Positions 1 to 9,027 of a DNA stretch of 64,000 nucleotides are shown here, in pieces. The DNA comes from DATHTS01 sp965219305 (GTDB lineage: Bacteria; Acidobacteriota; Blastocatellia; Pyrinomonadales; Pyrinomonadaceae). The notes beneath the pieces were generated by a model. That model was not told the origin of the DNA. It saw only the letters and a program-made list of their open reading frames with translations, and searched no databases. Positions within the stretch are counted from its first letter, which is position 1; the number at the start of each line of letters is the position of its first letter. The position numbers were made by a program, and so were the translations under genes. The DNA lies in NCBI GenBank assembly GCA_965219305.1, contig OZ244725.1, positions 2,170,001 to 2,234,000 on the forward strand. The letters are read 5' to 3'.

Positions 1-921
1 CTTGCCGCCTTCTAAAATTTTGGCGACTTCCGGGTGAGTTTTGAATTTTTGAAATTCGTGATGCGGATCAATCGTCGGATCGAGATAATCGAGTCCGGTA
101 ACGTAACCGATGCTGACCTTGTTGTCCTTCATTCCGTAAATCCAACCGCCGCCGTATGTGTCGGTGTCGGACGGAAAACCGAGCGTGTGAACGACCATTC
201 CTTCTTCGATATTTCCCGCCGGAACTTCCCACAATTCCTTCGCGCCGAGACTATAAACCGTCGGTTCGCGGTCGTTATCCAAACCTAAACGGCGAATCAA
301 TTGTTTTGAAAGCGAACCGCGTGAACCTTCGCCGAGAACGGTAACTTTGGCGAGAATATCAACGCCGGGTTCGAAATTCCCTTTCTGATGTCCTTCCTTA
401 TCAATTCCTTTGTCGCCCGTGCGAATTCCGATAACCGCTTCGTTTTCGTCATAAAGAACTTTCGCGCCGGACGTTTCCGTGAAGATCATTATTTCTTCTT
501 CTTCGCATTTTTCGGCGAGCCATTCGCAGACTTCGCTTAATGAAACGATGTATTTTCCTTTATTGCGAAGCGGCGGCGGCGTGATCGGCGCGACGATCTT
601 TTTGCCTTCGGTCAAATACCAGAAAGCGTCTTCGGTCGCCACGGCGTTGGCGGGAAAACCTTGTTCGAGAAAATCCGGCATCAATTCGCGCAGAGCGATC
701 GGATCCATCACCGCGCCGGACAAAATGTGCGCGCCGACGAATTCGCCTTTTTCCAGAATGGCGATTTCCAGGTCTTCGATCTTCGACGTGTGTTTCAAAC
801 CACGCTCGACCATTTCGTTGTGTTCCCTGACAATTTTTTTCAAGTGCAAAGCCGCCGCCAGATTCGCCGGACCTGCGCCGACGAAAACCACATCCATCTC
901 AAGTTGTTCGCGTTCTATCAT
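1..921 (-). CDS. Electron transfer flavoprotein-ubiquinone oxidoreductase, N-terminal part (runs off the window)
   Basis: The first 307 codons are present; the 3' end lies left of base 1. The N-terminus carries an FAD-binding Rossmann signature (DVVFVGAGPANLAAALHL, about residues 10-27). Downstream are stretches typical of ETF-QO: HILSGAVMDPIALRELMPDF, GEGSRGSLSKQLIRRLGL and a GGGWIYGM segment. The family takes electrons from reduced ETF, produced by acyl-CoA and amino-acid dehydrogenases, and passes them to membrane quinone using FAD and a 4Fe-4S cluster. The cluster-binding part is outside the window. The start is supported by a GGAG box six bases before the ATG. It would feed the same quinone pool as the alternative complex III operon at 47-62 kb. 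Confidence 0.93.
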   Translation of the reverse strand, partial: MIEREQLEMDVVFVGAGPANLAAALHLKKIVREHNEMVERGLKHTSKIEDLEIAILEKGEFVGAHILSGAVMDPIALRELMPDFLEQGFPANAVATEDAFWYLTEGKKIVAPITPPPLRNKGKYIVSLSEVCEWLAEKCEEEEIMIFTETSGAKVLYDENEAVIGIRTGDKGIDKEGHQKGNFEPGVDILAKVTVLGEGSRGSLSKQLIRRLGLDNDREPTVYSLGAKELWEVPAGNIEEGMVVHTLGFPSDTDTYGGGWIYGMKDNKVSIGYVTGLDYLDPTIDPHHEFQKFKTHPEVAKILEGGK

Positions 922-1022
922 TTTTTCTCCGTTCGATTTGGTTAATTTTTATAATGAATAGTCATTCAGTTTTATAAAAAAGTATAACAAATTTTTTCAT
1001 ATTGTGATAATAATTCAAATAA

Positions 1023-1054
1023 AAAAAGACCAGCCTTTTCAGACTGATCTTTTT
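1023..1054 (-). terminator. Rho-independent terminator of the Asn/Arg-rich gene
   Basis: Arms AAAAAGACCAG and CTGATCTTTTT pair with one mismatch around a ten-base loop, 20 bases past the stop codon of the gene ending at 1076. On the minus strand the stem is followed by T-rich DNA. It could also stop transcription from the left. Confidence 0.6.
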
Positions 1055-1075
1055 AGTTTTTAATAAACAGAAATT

Positions 1076-1618
1076 TTAGTAACCGTTGTTATAGTTCCCG
1101 TTTCGGTTTCGGTTTCCTCTGCGATTATTGCGGTTGTTATTGTTGTTGGAACGGTTGTAGCCTTGCAGATATGCCTGGCGATACGCTTGTTTGTAGCTGT
1201 CTTTGCTTCCCAAACCTCTGTAATAACCGTTGGTTGCTTTCTTATAATCCGAATTTCTGGTCGGATCATCACGTCGTCCGTTTCTGTCGTCGCGTCGTGC
1301 GCTCATTCCGTCGCGGTAACCGTTTTGGCGGGCGACGCGCTCGATGTTGTTGTAATTGTTGTTGTTTCCGTAGCGGTCATTATTTCCGTTGCGACCGTTG
1401 TTGTAATTATCGTCGTCATCATCGTCACGGCGATCATTTTCGCGGTTACGATTGTCGTCGCGCCTGTCATCGCGGCGTTCTTGTCTTTGGTTGCGATTAT
1501 TTGTCTGCGGATAGTATTGAGCCGAAGCCGTAACCGCCGAGATCACCATTAATCCCATCATCATTGATAACGCGAAACCGATATTTTTTAACTTGAACTG
1601 AAAATTTTTGTATAACAT
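1076..1618 (-). CDS. Secreted Asn/Arg-rich low-complexity protein
   Basis: This 180-residue protein begins MLYKNFQFKLK and has a signal peptide whose hydrophobic core (about residues 16-31) ends at ASAQ. The chosen ATG has a GGAGG box nine bases upstream; the open frame extends further but without such a site. The mature part has an Asn, Arg and Asp rich stretch (RRDDRRDDNRNRENDRRDDD), then an ordered segment with repeated GY and YRxAY motifs (NGYRDGMSARRD, NGYYRGLG, YKQAYRQAYLQGY), then a tail of Asn, Arg and Gly. Similar GY-rich segments occur in unknown acidobacterial exported proteins, but I assign no function. The coding DNA is close to a trinucleotide repeat, so its length may vary between strains. 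Confidence 0.75.
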   Translation of the reverse strand: MLYKNFQFKLKNIGFALSMMMGLMVISAVTASAQYYPQTNNRNQRQERRDDRRDDNRNRENDRRDDDDDDNYNNGRNGNNDRYGNNNNYNNIERVARQNGYRDGMSARRDDRNGRRDDPTRNSDYKKATNGYYRGLGSKDSYKQAYRQAYLQGYNRSNNNNNRNNRRGNRNRNGNYNNGY

Positions 1619-1848
1619 AAAAACTAACCTCCGCATCATTTTAGCAAAGTATGTGCCGAAAATATTAAATGAGATATGAGTCATTGTTTACGGGCATTCT
1701 GTTTTTCACGTTAATTTCGTCAATACCATTTGAGTGCGCCCGCATACTTTTTGAGTTAATCATTTTAAATAATTGCAACGTAATCAAATACGAACTGTAA
1801 TTTGTAACTTCTTTAACGTATAATAACGCTGACTTTACTGAAAAATAC

Positions 1849-2604
1849 GTGTCAAAATTTTGCAGCTTATTCATCGTAATTTGTTTCCTAACCTGTTTCG
1901 GATGCCGTGCGGCAAATATGGTTAATCCCGATCTGTCGAATAAAATGCCGCAGAAAATCCTTTGGGCGTGGGAACGAAACGAAGATTTATCGTTTCTCGA
2001 AAGCAAAGATTTCGGCGTGGCGTTTTTGGCGCAGACGCTTGTCTTACGCAACGATGAAGTCGTCTTCCAGCCGCGACGTAATCCGCTCGAAGTGCCGGAC
2101 GGAATTTATATGATCGCCGTAACGCGCATCGAAACGATAAAAGAAACAAATAAACGCCCCGATCTTTCGGAAGAACAGGCGGAAAAAGTTGCAAATCTAA
2201 TAGAAAAAACATTAAAATTGCCCAATGTTCGCGCCGTTCAGACGGACTTTGATGTCGTCGTTTCGGAGCGCGAATTTTACCGGAAAGTAGTTACAAAATT
2301 GAAAGCGAAATTGCCGACTGAAATGCCTCTGACGATAACTTCGCTGGCATCGTGGTGCGTCGGTGACAGTTGGTTTAACGATTTTCCGATTGATGAAGCC
2401 GTGCCGATGGCGTTTCGGATGGGCGCGGACGATGAGAAAATTCGTTCTTTTTTGAAAGACGGAAACGATTGGAACGAACCGCTCTGCCGCGGCAGTTACG
2501 GCGTTTCATTTGATGAACTGCTGAAAATTGATTTTAAACCGAACCGCCGAATTTATTATTTTAATCCGAAACTATGGAAAAAATCCGATCTGGAAAAATT
2601 ATGA
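1849..2604 (+). CDS. Exported DUF3142-like protein of unknown function
   Basis: The 251-residue product starts at GTG with a hydrophobic leader rich in Cys (LFIVICFLTCFGCRA), which could be a signal peptide or a weak lipoprotein signal. The body contains KILWAWERNEDLSFL near the start, IYMIAVTRIE, a central LPNVRAVQTDFDVVVSEREFY and SLASWCVGDSWFNDFPIDEAVPMAFRMG. This pattern of strands with conserved acidic residues fits the TIM-barrel-like DUF3142 family, whose function is not known. A TATAAT box lies at 1819-1824, but no clear ribosome site precedes the GTG. Its stop codon overlaps the next start by ATGA, so the two genes are probably translated together and act together. Confidence 0.7.
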   Translation: MSKFCSLFIVICFLTCFGCRAANMVNPDLSNKMPQKILWAWERNEDLSFLESKDFGVAFLAQTLVLRNDEVVFQPRRNPLEVPDGIYMIAVTRIETIKETNKRPDLSEEQAEKVANLIEKTLKLPNVRAVQTDFDVVVSEREFYRKVVTKLKAKLPTEMPLTITSLASWCVGDSWFNDFPIDEAVPMAFRMGADDEKIRSFLKDGNDWNEPLCRGSYGVSFDELLKIDFKPNRRIYYFNPKLWKKSDLEKL

Positions 2605-5288
2605 AAAACGTAATCCGCTTTTTAACCGCTAATCTTTTAATCATCTCTTTTACGATCAGCATTCTGCCGTGCGGTCCCGAATACGTCGCGCCGCTTTACG
2701 ATTACAAAAAAGCCCCGGAAAACCCGTATAGCAATTACGCATCGGGCAAACTCGGCATCGTCAAACCGACTTATAACCGTTCGGTCTTGTTCGCCGCTTA
2801 CCGTTACATCAACGGCGGAAGTTTCAGCGCACAAGAACAACAGGCGATGATAGACGTTTGGAACGCAGATTTCAACAATAAAAATTATATCAACGACGAC
2901 GTAACCGATGCGCTGAAAGCGTGGATCGAAGCGCGGAAAAGTATTGTCGGCAAAGAGGAAAAAACGCCGGAAATCTACGTCGAGCGTGAATACGGCGGTT
3001 ATGATTTTTTCCCGAACTGCACGAAGTCTTCGTTCGAGACGGCGACCGAAACTTTGAAATCGCGTTCCGCTTCTTACGGTTCGGACGATAAAGACGTTAA
3101 AAATTGGGTCGCCGCGCAGGACACCGTTTTTGCAAATTGCGCCGCAGGCAAGCAGATGCCGGATGCAAGCGTCGCCGACAAACCCGAATGGCTGCAGAAA
3201 GACCGCGCTTATCAATTGGCGGCGGCTTCTTTTTATTCGCTCAATTACGAAAACGCGAAACAGCGTTTTATTGAAATCGCGCAGGACGGACAATCGCCCT
3301 GGCAGGAAACGGCTGATTATCTCGTCGGGCGGACGTTGATCCGACAGGCGAGTTTGACGAAATCGGACGATGCTTCGGATCGTTTTTATCACGAAGCGGA
3401 AAATTATCTGTATCGCGTTTCGGTCAGCGGAAATAAATATGCGGATTCGGCGGAAAACCTGCTCGGAATGGTCAAATTCCGCATTCATCCCGAAGAGCGT
3501 CTGCGCGAACTCGCCCAAAAACTCAGTTTTCAGGGCGGCGGCGAAAATTTTCGCCAGCAATTGATTGACTATACGTGGTTGATGGACAAATTCCAGAAAC
3601 AAGGTCTGGAAAAGGAAGATAAACGAATTGCCGACGAAAAAGCCAAACTAGAACCCGCCAACGCCAACACGGAAGAAAACACGGGCGATCAATCCGGTTC
3701 TTCCGATTACGACCGCGAACAAGCCGAAGCGTTGAAAGAATACGAAGAAACGGGAAATTTGACGCTCAAAATTAACAGCGACGATTACACGCAGAACTGG
3801 ACTTTCAAAGTAAAATCAGATGCTTCAGACGAAGAAACAATACAGGCGGCACAAGCGGCAGTCGGTAAACCTCTGACCGACGCGCAGAAAACTTCCGTCA
3901 TCGAACAGCGCAAGACGACTTATCAAAATTTATACGGCGGTTCGAGAAGCAATGAATATCCGGGCAAATATTACGGCGAAGTCCAAAATTCCCTGTCGCT
4001 TATGCCGAACGCCGTCCGCTCAGACGATCTGACCGATTGGCTTTTTACTTACCAGATTCCGAACAACGAAGCGTATCTTTATTCGCTTAAAAAATACAAA
4101 AGCACCAACTCCGATCTGTGGCTGATGACGGCGATCTCCAAAGCGCATAAAACTTCCGCCGGATTAAATGATCTGATGACGGCGGCGGAGAAAGTTACCG
4201 AAACGTCGCCCGCTTTTCCGACCGTCGCTTATCACCGTGCGCGGGTTTTGATGGAATTGAAAAAAGACGCGGAAGCCAAAAAACTTCTTGATGAAATCCT
4301 CGACTCGACAATCGAAATGCCTGTCTCGTCGCGCAATCAGTTTCTCGATCTTCGCGTTAAATACTCCGACACGCTCGACGATTTTTTGAAGTATTCACTA
4401 AAAAAATCGTTCGCGTTCGATTACAACGGCGAAGGTCTGACGGTCGAACAAATAACCGAACTCGAGAAAACTTATTACAATCCCGAATACGATAAGGGAA
4501 CGAAGGAGGAATACGAAAAACAAGTCGAAATTGACAATCAGAAATACAGGGATTGGGAAAACCGCCTGATGTTAGACGACCGGACGGCGTTCGTTATGAA
4601 CGAACTTTTCCCGATGTCTTTGATAATCCAAACGGCGAAATCGCCCGCTTTGCCCGATTATCTGCGCGAACGCTTTATCAAAGTCATCTTCACGCGCTCT
4701 CTTTTGACGGGCGATTACGCGACCGCTGAAAAATACGCCGTCGAATATCTGAAACTCGAACCCGACCAGACGGAACTCGTCAATCAATTTCTGACGGCAA
4801 AACCGGCGGATAAAAAATACGCGATTTATTATCTGATCTTGAAAAACGAAGATATGACACCGTTTATCGCGTCCGGTTTCGGCGACGAATCGGGACAATT
4901 CACATACGCTTCGCGCTGGTGGTGCGAATCATACGGCGAATTCTACGAAGAAGGCGCGGAACAATCAATTCCCGCCGCCACATTCCCGCGCCCGCCGTTC
5001 CTGACAAAAACGCAGGCGGACACGGCACAAGCCGAAATGAAAAAACTAAAAGCCATCGGCGGCGCACCGGATTATCTGGGCAAAGCAGTTCTGGCGTGGG
5101 CAAAACTCCAGCCGAAAGACAAACGCATTCCCGAAAGTCTCTACATCATCTACGATGCCAACGGCTGGGATAAATACGGTTGCGGCGGCGTGGAGGAAAT
5201 AAGAAAAGAGGCGGCGGCGTTGCTCAGAACAAAATACCCCGACAGCGAATGGACGGCGAAACTCGAACCGGAAACGGAAGATCAATAG
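2601..5288 (+). CDS. Large exported protein of unknown function with helical repeats
   Basis: I chose the ATG at 2601 because it overlaps the previous stop (ATGA) and gives a normal signal peptide (MKNVIRFLTANLLIISFTIS, ending near LPCGPEY). An earlier in-frame ATG at 2574 would sit inside the upstream gene and spoil the leader. The 895-residue product has Ala, Tyr and Lys rich helices spaced like TPR or Sel1 repeats, such as AYQLAAASFYSLNYENAKQR, ETADYLVGRTLIRQA and TVAYHRARVLMELKKDAEAK. A charged linker lies around residues 350-400. I do not recognise a catalytic motif. The likely partner is the DUF3142-like protein encoded just upstream. The length and helical repeats suggest an envelope scaffold, which is inference only. 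Confidence 0.75.
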   Translation: MKNVIRFLTANLLIISFTISILPCGPEYVAPLYDYKKAPENPYSNYASGKLGIVKPTYNRSVLFAAYRYINGGSFSAQEQQAMIDVWNADFNNKNYINDDVTDALKAWIEARKSIVGKEEKTPEIYVEREYGGYDFFPNCTKSSFETATETLKSRSASYGSDDKDVKNWVAAQDTVFANCAAGKQMPDASVADKPEWLQKDRAYQLAAASFYSLNYENAKQRFIEIAQDGQSPWQETADYLVGRTLIRQASLTKSDDASDRFYHEAENYLYRVSVSGNKYADSAENLLGMVKFRIHPEERLRELAQKLSFQGGGENFRQQLIDYTWLMDKFQKQGLEKEDKRIADEKAKLEPANANTEENTGDQSGSSDYDREQAEALKEYEETGNLTLKINSDDYTQNWTFKVKSDASDEETIQAAQAAVGKPLTDAQKTSVIEQRKTTYQNLYGGSRSNEYPGKYYGEVQNSLSLMPNAVRSDDLTDWLFTYQIPNNEAYLYSLKKYKSTNSDLWLMTAISKAHKTSAGLNDLMTAAEKVTETSPAFPTVAYHRARVLMELKKDAEAKKLLDEILDSTIEMPVSSRNQFLDLRVKYSDTLDDFLKYSLKKSFAFDYNGEGLTVEQITELEKTYYNPEYDKGTKEEYEKQVEIDNQKYRDWENRLMLDDRTAFVMNELFPMSLIIQTAKSPALPDYLRERFIKVIFTRSLLTGDYATAEKYAVEYLKLEPDQTELVNQFLTAKPADKKYAIYYLILKNEDMTPFIASGFGDESGQFTYASRWWCESYGEFYEEGAEQSIPAATFPRPPFLTKTQADTAQAEMKKLKAIGGAPDYLGKAVLAWAKLQPKDKRIPESLYIIYDANGWDKYGCGGVEEIRKEAAALLRTKYPDSEWTAKLEPETEDQ

Positions 5289-5345
5289 AAAGTTTGTAAT
5301 TGATCCGAGAAATTCACGAGTGGTCTTTGCTTTGTAGGAGCGACA

Positions 5346-5680
5346 GTTAATAAACCCCGCGATTTACTGCATTAGTATCTGCACAAATCTCAGGTATAAA
5401 AGTCAGCGTTCCCGTCGCCAAAGGCAACAAACATTATAGCCTGCGGTGAAGACGTTTCGCCGTAACCGTAGGTGTTCGATAAAGGTTCAATCCGTCGCTG
5501 AAAGCGACGAACAAATAATGCTTGCCCGTGTTCGTCGCCTTCAGCGACGGATTCATTGTTTCAACTCACCCGGTGATTCTCGCCGGGCTATAATGTTGGT
5601 CGCCTTTTGGCGACAAGAACACACATTTCAACATCTTAAACTTGTGTAAATACTAATGGATTTATCGCGGGGCTTAACTT
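5346..5680. repeat. Nested-palindrome element with long terminal inverted repeats (MITE-like)
   Basis: Bases 5351-5378 and 5650-5675 are imperfect inverted copies sharing CCCCGCGAT and CATTAGTAT. Inside them, 5414-5441 is inverted again at 5586-5614 (shared core ACATTATAGCC), and 5489-5513 is inverted at 5529-5553 with 24 of 25 bases matching. Several arms are themselves small hairpins, for example GTCGCTGAAAGCGAC and GTCGCCTTTTGGCGAC. All pairs centre near 5513-5521, so the whole element could fold into one branched hairpin. It has no open reading frame. The architecture suggests a non-autonomous mobile element or a REPIN-like unit. I see no transposase of its own in the window. Confidence 0.7.
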
Positions 5681-5834
5681 AAATCACGTCGCGGTCACGT
5701 AGGAACGAAAGAAGCTGTCGTCCTTACGGAACTAACAATTCATATAAACTCCTCCCTGCAATAAGTTGAGGAACTATCAATACTTTATCCTTACGGGACG
5801 GTTAATCTTGAAGCATCTTTTTCACTTAACTAAT

Positions 5835-6086
5835 GTTTTCTGAAACTTTAATAAAGTATTTGAACACGCGAATAAAGTTTTAAGAAATTCTCTTTAAGTA
5901 TTACAAAACTTTGTTCACGTATCGTAATACGTAAGCGACGTATTACGATACGTGATTAAAGTTTTGCGATACGTAAGCGACGTATTGCAATACGTCGGTC
6001 AAGTATTGTAATACGTTAGTCGAGTATTGCAATACGTTAGTCGAGTATTGCGATACGTTGGTCGAGTATCGTGATACGCGGCTTGA
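5835..6086. repeat. Twelve-unit array with an exact 21-bp period of 13-bp palindromes
   Basis: Units start at 5835, 5856, 5877, 5898, 5919, 5940, 5961, 5982, 6003, 6024, 6045 and 6066, exactly 21 bases apart. Each has a 13-base block of the form GTATTGCAATACG followed by an 8-base block of the form TTAGTCGA. The last eight units are well conserved and mostly palindromic; the first four are degenerate. The period equals seven codons, but stops interrupt all units on the plus strand. The even two-helical-turn spacing would place protein-binding sites on one face of the DNA. The array ends about 55 bases before a promoter for the next gene. Confidence 0.75.
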
Positions 6087-6142
6087 GATTCGGACAAAAA
6101 CCGTTTAAACCGTTCTTTTTCCGCGTTTGGAGAAGATTTTTC

Positions 6143-6171
6143 TTGACAGGAATTTAATATTTTGATATTAA
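6143..6171 (+). promoter_or_regulatory. Sigma-70-type promoter for the small gene at 6322
   Basis: TTGACA at 6143-6148 and TATTAA at 6166-6171 are separated by 17 bases. The predicted transcript would have a leader of about 145 bases before the ATG at 6322. The 21-bp palindrome array lies directly upstream, where operators or activator sites would be expected. Confidence 0.5.
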
Positions 6172-6321
6172 ATACGGCAGTCGGCACGGGCGAACGAAGA
6201 TGTCCGATGCGCGGGAAAGTTTTCACATCTTCCGAAACCGAGTGCCATAGTCCGAAACTTCGCAGACGGGCTTTTATTTGTATAAAACTCTGATTTCCCG
6301 CGCCATACAATAAATAAAATT

Positions 6322-6705
6322 ATGGCTAACAGTCCTAAATCGAACGAAGAAAAAATGATGGAAATATTAACTGCGTGGCAGAATATGCGTGCAGGAAAAA
6401 CGTTTGGCGGAATGACGCTGGAAGATTTTGCAAAACAGGTGGAAAAAAGTATGGCTCCGCGCCGCCGCCTGATAGAGATAGCCGACGAAGAAATCGAACA
6501 GCAGACAGTTCGTGATACCGAGGATGTCGTCACAATGGAAAAAGTCCAATTCATCGTCAACGGCGTAAAAGCCGATCCCGAAGAAGGCGAAGACGGCGCA
6601 CTTTACGAAGCGATGGGCTACGTCCGCAAGTCGGAACGCAAATCCGGTCTGACGCGCAAGAAAACCAAAGGCGAAAACGACGATAATAAAGATGGAAGTT
6701 CTTAG
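6322..6705 (+). CDS. Small acidic/basic hypothetical protein
   Basis: The 127-residue product has no signal peptide or membrane segment. Residues 1-50 look helical (SNEEKMMEILTAWQNMRAGK, then MTLEDFAKQVEKSM), and a MAPRRRLIEIADEEIEQQ segment follows. The C-terminus is a charged, probably disordered tail rich in Lys, Glu, Asp and Gly. I do not recognise the family. It stands alone, has its own promoter at 6143 and its own terminator at 6737, and follows the 21-bp palindrome array. A small regulator or DNA-associated protein would fit this position, but nothing in the sequence proves it. Confidence 0.6.
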   Translation: MANSPKSNEEKMMEILTAWQNMRAGKTFGGMTLEDFAKQVEKSMAPRRRLIEIADEEIEQQTVRDTEDVVTMEKVQFIVNGVKADPEEGEDGALYEAMGYVRKSERKSGLTRKKTKGENDDNKDGSS

Positions 6706-6736
6706 ATACCCGTAAATATTATCCGATTCTAAACCC

Positions 6737-6770
6737 GAAACCGCGCCTTCATTATGAAGGACGCGGTTTC
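6737..6770. terminator. Bidirectional terminator between convergent genes
   Basis: Arms GAAACCGCG and CGCGGTTTC, extended inward by CCTTC and GAAGG, form a strong stem around a short loop. It lies between the stop codons of the convergent genes ending at 6705 and 6784, so it can serve both. Confidence 0.75.
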
Positions 6771-6783
6771 GTTTGCTTTACAA

Positions 6784-9027
6784 TTAATGTTCGTTGAGCG
6801 TAAAATCCACATTTACAAGATCATCGTTGAGAAATACGATCTGCGGCGCAAAATTGAGACGGCGTGATCTGGCAGACAAAGTATAGGTTTGTCCGGCGGC
6901 AACGTCTTCAAATCTGTAAAAGCCGAAACTGTTGGCTTTGACGGTCTGCGCCGCGCCGTTTTGATCTGTCAGCGTTATGACAACATTATCCGCCGCATAT
7001 CCGTTTTGCAGAAGCACTCTGCCGGAAATTGAAACTCCCGCAGCAGTTACGACCGCACCTGCCTCGAATGCACCGATGTCCGCGCCGTCCGCAGCATTTG
7101 CAATGCCCGGATTATCATACGGACGAAGATAACCGCGCTGATCGGCGGCAAGCTGCGGCGCGTCGGCTTTTTCTTTTACTTGTTTGCCGCGATTGATCGG
7201 CATAGTAAAATCAGCCGTCGTTCCTTTATCTATCGCCGGACTACCCGTCTGCAAAGCCATCGTGTCCGTTCTGCCTCCGTTATTCGCCAACGGCGCAAGC
7301 AGCGGATTAGCCCCCGTTATATCCGTCGCTTGCGGTGTTCCGCCGACGAAACTTGTATTATTCGTTGATTGAATAAGATTATGTCCCTGCGAATTGATCG
7401 TGCCGTTGATGTCGTCGCCCGTGTTCCCGGCAATGATCGAATTGATGATGTTGACATTGCCGTCTTCTATGAAAATGCCGCCGCCCGTATCGGTTGCCGT
7501 GTTTCCGGCAATCGTTACGCTCGTCAGGTTGAGTTCGAGCGGATCGCCGCCGAAAATCGGAGAACCTTTATATATCGCTCCGCCTGCGGTGGCGGTATTT
7601 CCGTTAAACGTCGAATTTGTGATCGAGGTTGTTGTCGAACCTTCAACAGAAACGAGCAGAATCGCGCCGCCTTGTCCGCCGCTCTGCGTCTGATTTCCCG
7701 AAAAAGTGCTTTGGTTGATGACGAGATTGTTGGCGAAAGAGAAAATTGCCCCGCCGCCGCCGGACACATTATTATAAAAGGCACAGCGGTTGATCTGAAG
7801 CGATCCGCCGAAAGTGAGAAGTCCTCCACCGCTCTCGCCGCTTATGAAACCGTTCGAGATTTTGACATCGTTCAGTATAAGATCGCCGGAAACCGAAAAT
7901 ACGCGGCTCGCATTATTGCCGGAAATCGTCAAAAGATACGCGCCCGGTCCGTTGATCGTCAGAGAACCGTTATCATCAACAGACAACTCGCCGCTCGTTA
8001 AAATAATGGTTTGCGGACCAGAGAAAACGCTCGAATCGAAATTGATCGTGTCGTTGCCGGAATTGTCATTTGCATCGAGAATCGCCTGCCGCAGACTTCC
8101 CGCGCCGCCGTCGTTAGTGTTTGAAACGGTGAACGTCATCGGCGCGATGTTAGTCAGATTAAAAGTCGCCGAACCGTTGGCGTTCTGCGTTGTCGCCGTA
8201 ACTTGATAATCGCCCGTCGAACCGTTTGCCGTAAAGGTCGGTGCGGTCGCATAACCGTCTGCGTCGCTTGTTACGACGACGGTCGTCATTCCATTGGCAA
8301 ATGTGCCGCTCGCGCCCGTCGCCGGAGCGGTAAATGTCACGTCAACTCCCGCAAGCGGATTGTAATTCCCGTCCGTTACACGAACCCTCAGATTAGTCGG
8401 AAACGGCGTGTTGATGTTCGCCGTCTGGTAATTTCCATTGTTTTCCGTTACGAAAATCCCGCCCACCAGATCGGTCGCTTCCGCCGCCGAATTATTTCCG
8501 CTGTTCGTGTCGTTCGATGCGGAAATCGTCACGGGTTGATAAAGCGACGCGCCGAGTCCGGCATCCGAATCAACCTTGAGAACGAGCGTGAAAACATTCG
8601 TCGAATTTCCGGCGACGGTCGCCGCCGTGCAGGTAAATAAATCGGTCGAGCCGACCGCAGGCGGCGAACAGTTGAAACCGTTCGGCGCGGTGAACGATGC
8701 AAATGTCGCAGCATTTGAAATATAGACTCTCATCAAAAAATTCTGCGCGTCATTTGCGGTGGAATTATTTACCGTGATCGTGTAAGTTACGTTTGCGCCG
8801 CGCATCACCGGATCGGGCGAATCGCTGATCGTAACGCTCAAATCCGTTGTCGCGCCGAATGTTCGCTGTGCTTTTTTTACATCGCCCTGATCGCCTGCCT
8901 TATTACCGGCGGCGGCGAACACCGCTGTCAGCGATACCGTTACAAAAAGGATAATCGTGGTTATCCACGTAAAAAATTTTAGAAAAATTTTGTTAGAATA
9001 TTTTAAGGGTTTCTCTCTGGTCTGCAT
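6784..9027 (-). CDS. Large secreted beta-helix protein with DUF11-like, Ig-like and carboxypeptidase-regulatory-like domains
   Basis: The 747-residue product has a signal peptide at about residues 15-40. A DUF11-like domain follows (SVTISDSPDPVMRGANVTYT, about 50-180). Next is an Ig/Big-1-like domain (VTDGNYNPLAGVDVTFTAP, about 190-295). The long middle part (about 298-630) begins SNTNDGGAGSLRQAILDAND and repeats GGAI and GGGI turns, typical of right-handed beta-helix adhesin-like proteins. The end (about 665-747) is a carboxypeptidase-regulatory-like sandwich (VSISGRVLLQNGYAADNVVI), a module also found in the protein at 19668-20819. The whole points to a cell-surface or secreted adhesin-like protein. 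Several long frames on the opposite strand are shadows. Confidence 0.85.
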   Translation of the reverse strand: MQTREKPLKYSNKIFLKFFTWITTIILFVTVSLTAVFAAAGNKAGDQGDVKKAQRTFGATTDLSVTISDSPDPVMRGANVTYTITVNNSTANDAQNFLMRVYISNAATFASFTAPNGFNCSPPAVGSTDLFTCTAATVAGNSTNVFTLVLKVDSDAGLGASLYQPVTISASNDTNSGNNSAAEATDLVGGIFVTENNGNYQTANINTPFPTNLRVRVTDGNYNPLAGVDVTFTAPATGASGTFANGMTTVVVTSDADGYATAPTFTANGSTGDYQVTATTQNANGSATFNLTNIAPMTFTVSNTNDGGAGSLRQAILDANDNSGNDTINFDSSVFSGPQTIILTSGELSVDDNGSLTINGPGAYLLTISGNNASRVFSVSGDLILNDVKISNGFISGESGGGLLTFGGSLQINRCAFYNNVSGGGGAIFSFANNLVINQSTFSGNQTQSGGQGGAILLVSVEGSTTTSITNSTFNGNTATAGGAIYKGSPIFGGDPLELNLTSVTIAGNTATDTGGGIFIEDGNVNIINSIIAGNTGDDINGTINSQGHNLIQSTNNTSFVGGTPQATDITGANPLLAPLANNGGRTDTMALQTGSPAIDKGTTADFTMPINRGKQVKEKADAPQLAADQRGYLRPYDNPGIANAADGADIGAFEAGAVVTAAGVSISGRVLLQNGYAADNVVITLTDQNGAAQTVKANSFGFYRFEDVAAGQTYTLSARSRRLNFAPQIVFLNDDLVNVDFTLNEH

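Noticed and set aside
1163..1552. Plus-strand frame of Val and Ile rich protein
   Set aside because: Reverse reading of Asn and Asp repeat codons of the gene at 1076.
2637..3602. Long open frame of 321 codons on the minus strand inside the large exported protein gene
   Set aside because: It is a shadow of the gene at 2601; the composition is rich in Arg, Phe and Ile as expected from reverse reading, with no domain.
5835..6086. CRISPR array
   Set aside because: The period is only 21 bases and the spacers are nearly the same as each other; no cas genes are near.
5999..6310. Minus-strand frame with repeats of TYxNTRL
   Set aside because: It is the 21-bp array read as seven codons; the frame covers only part of the array, has no ribosome site and reads across the promoter at 6143.
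7369..8001. Long plus-strand frame opposite the beta-helix gene
   Set aside because: Antisense to repeated coding DNA, no ribosome site and no recognisable protein.
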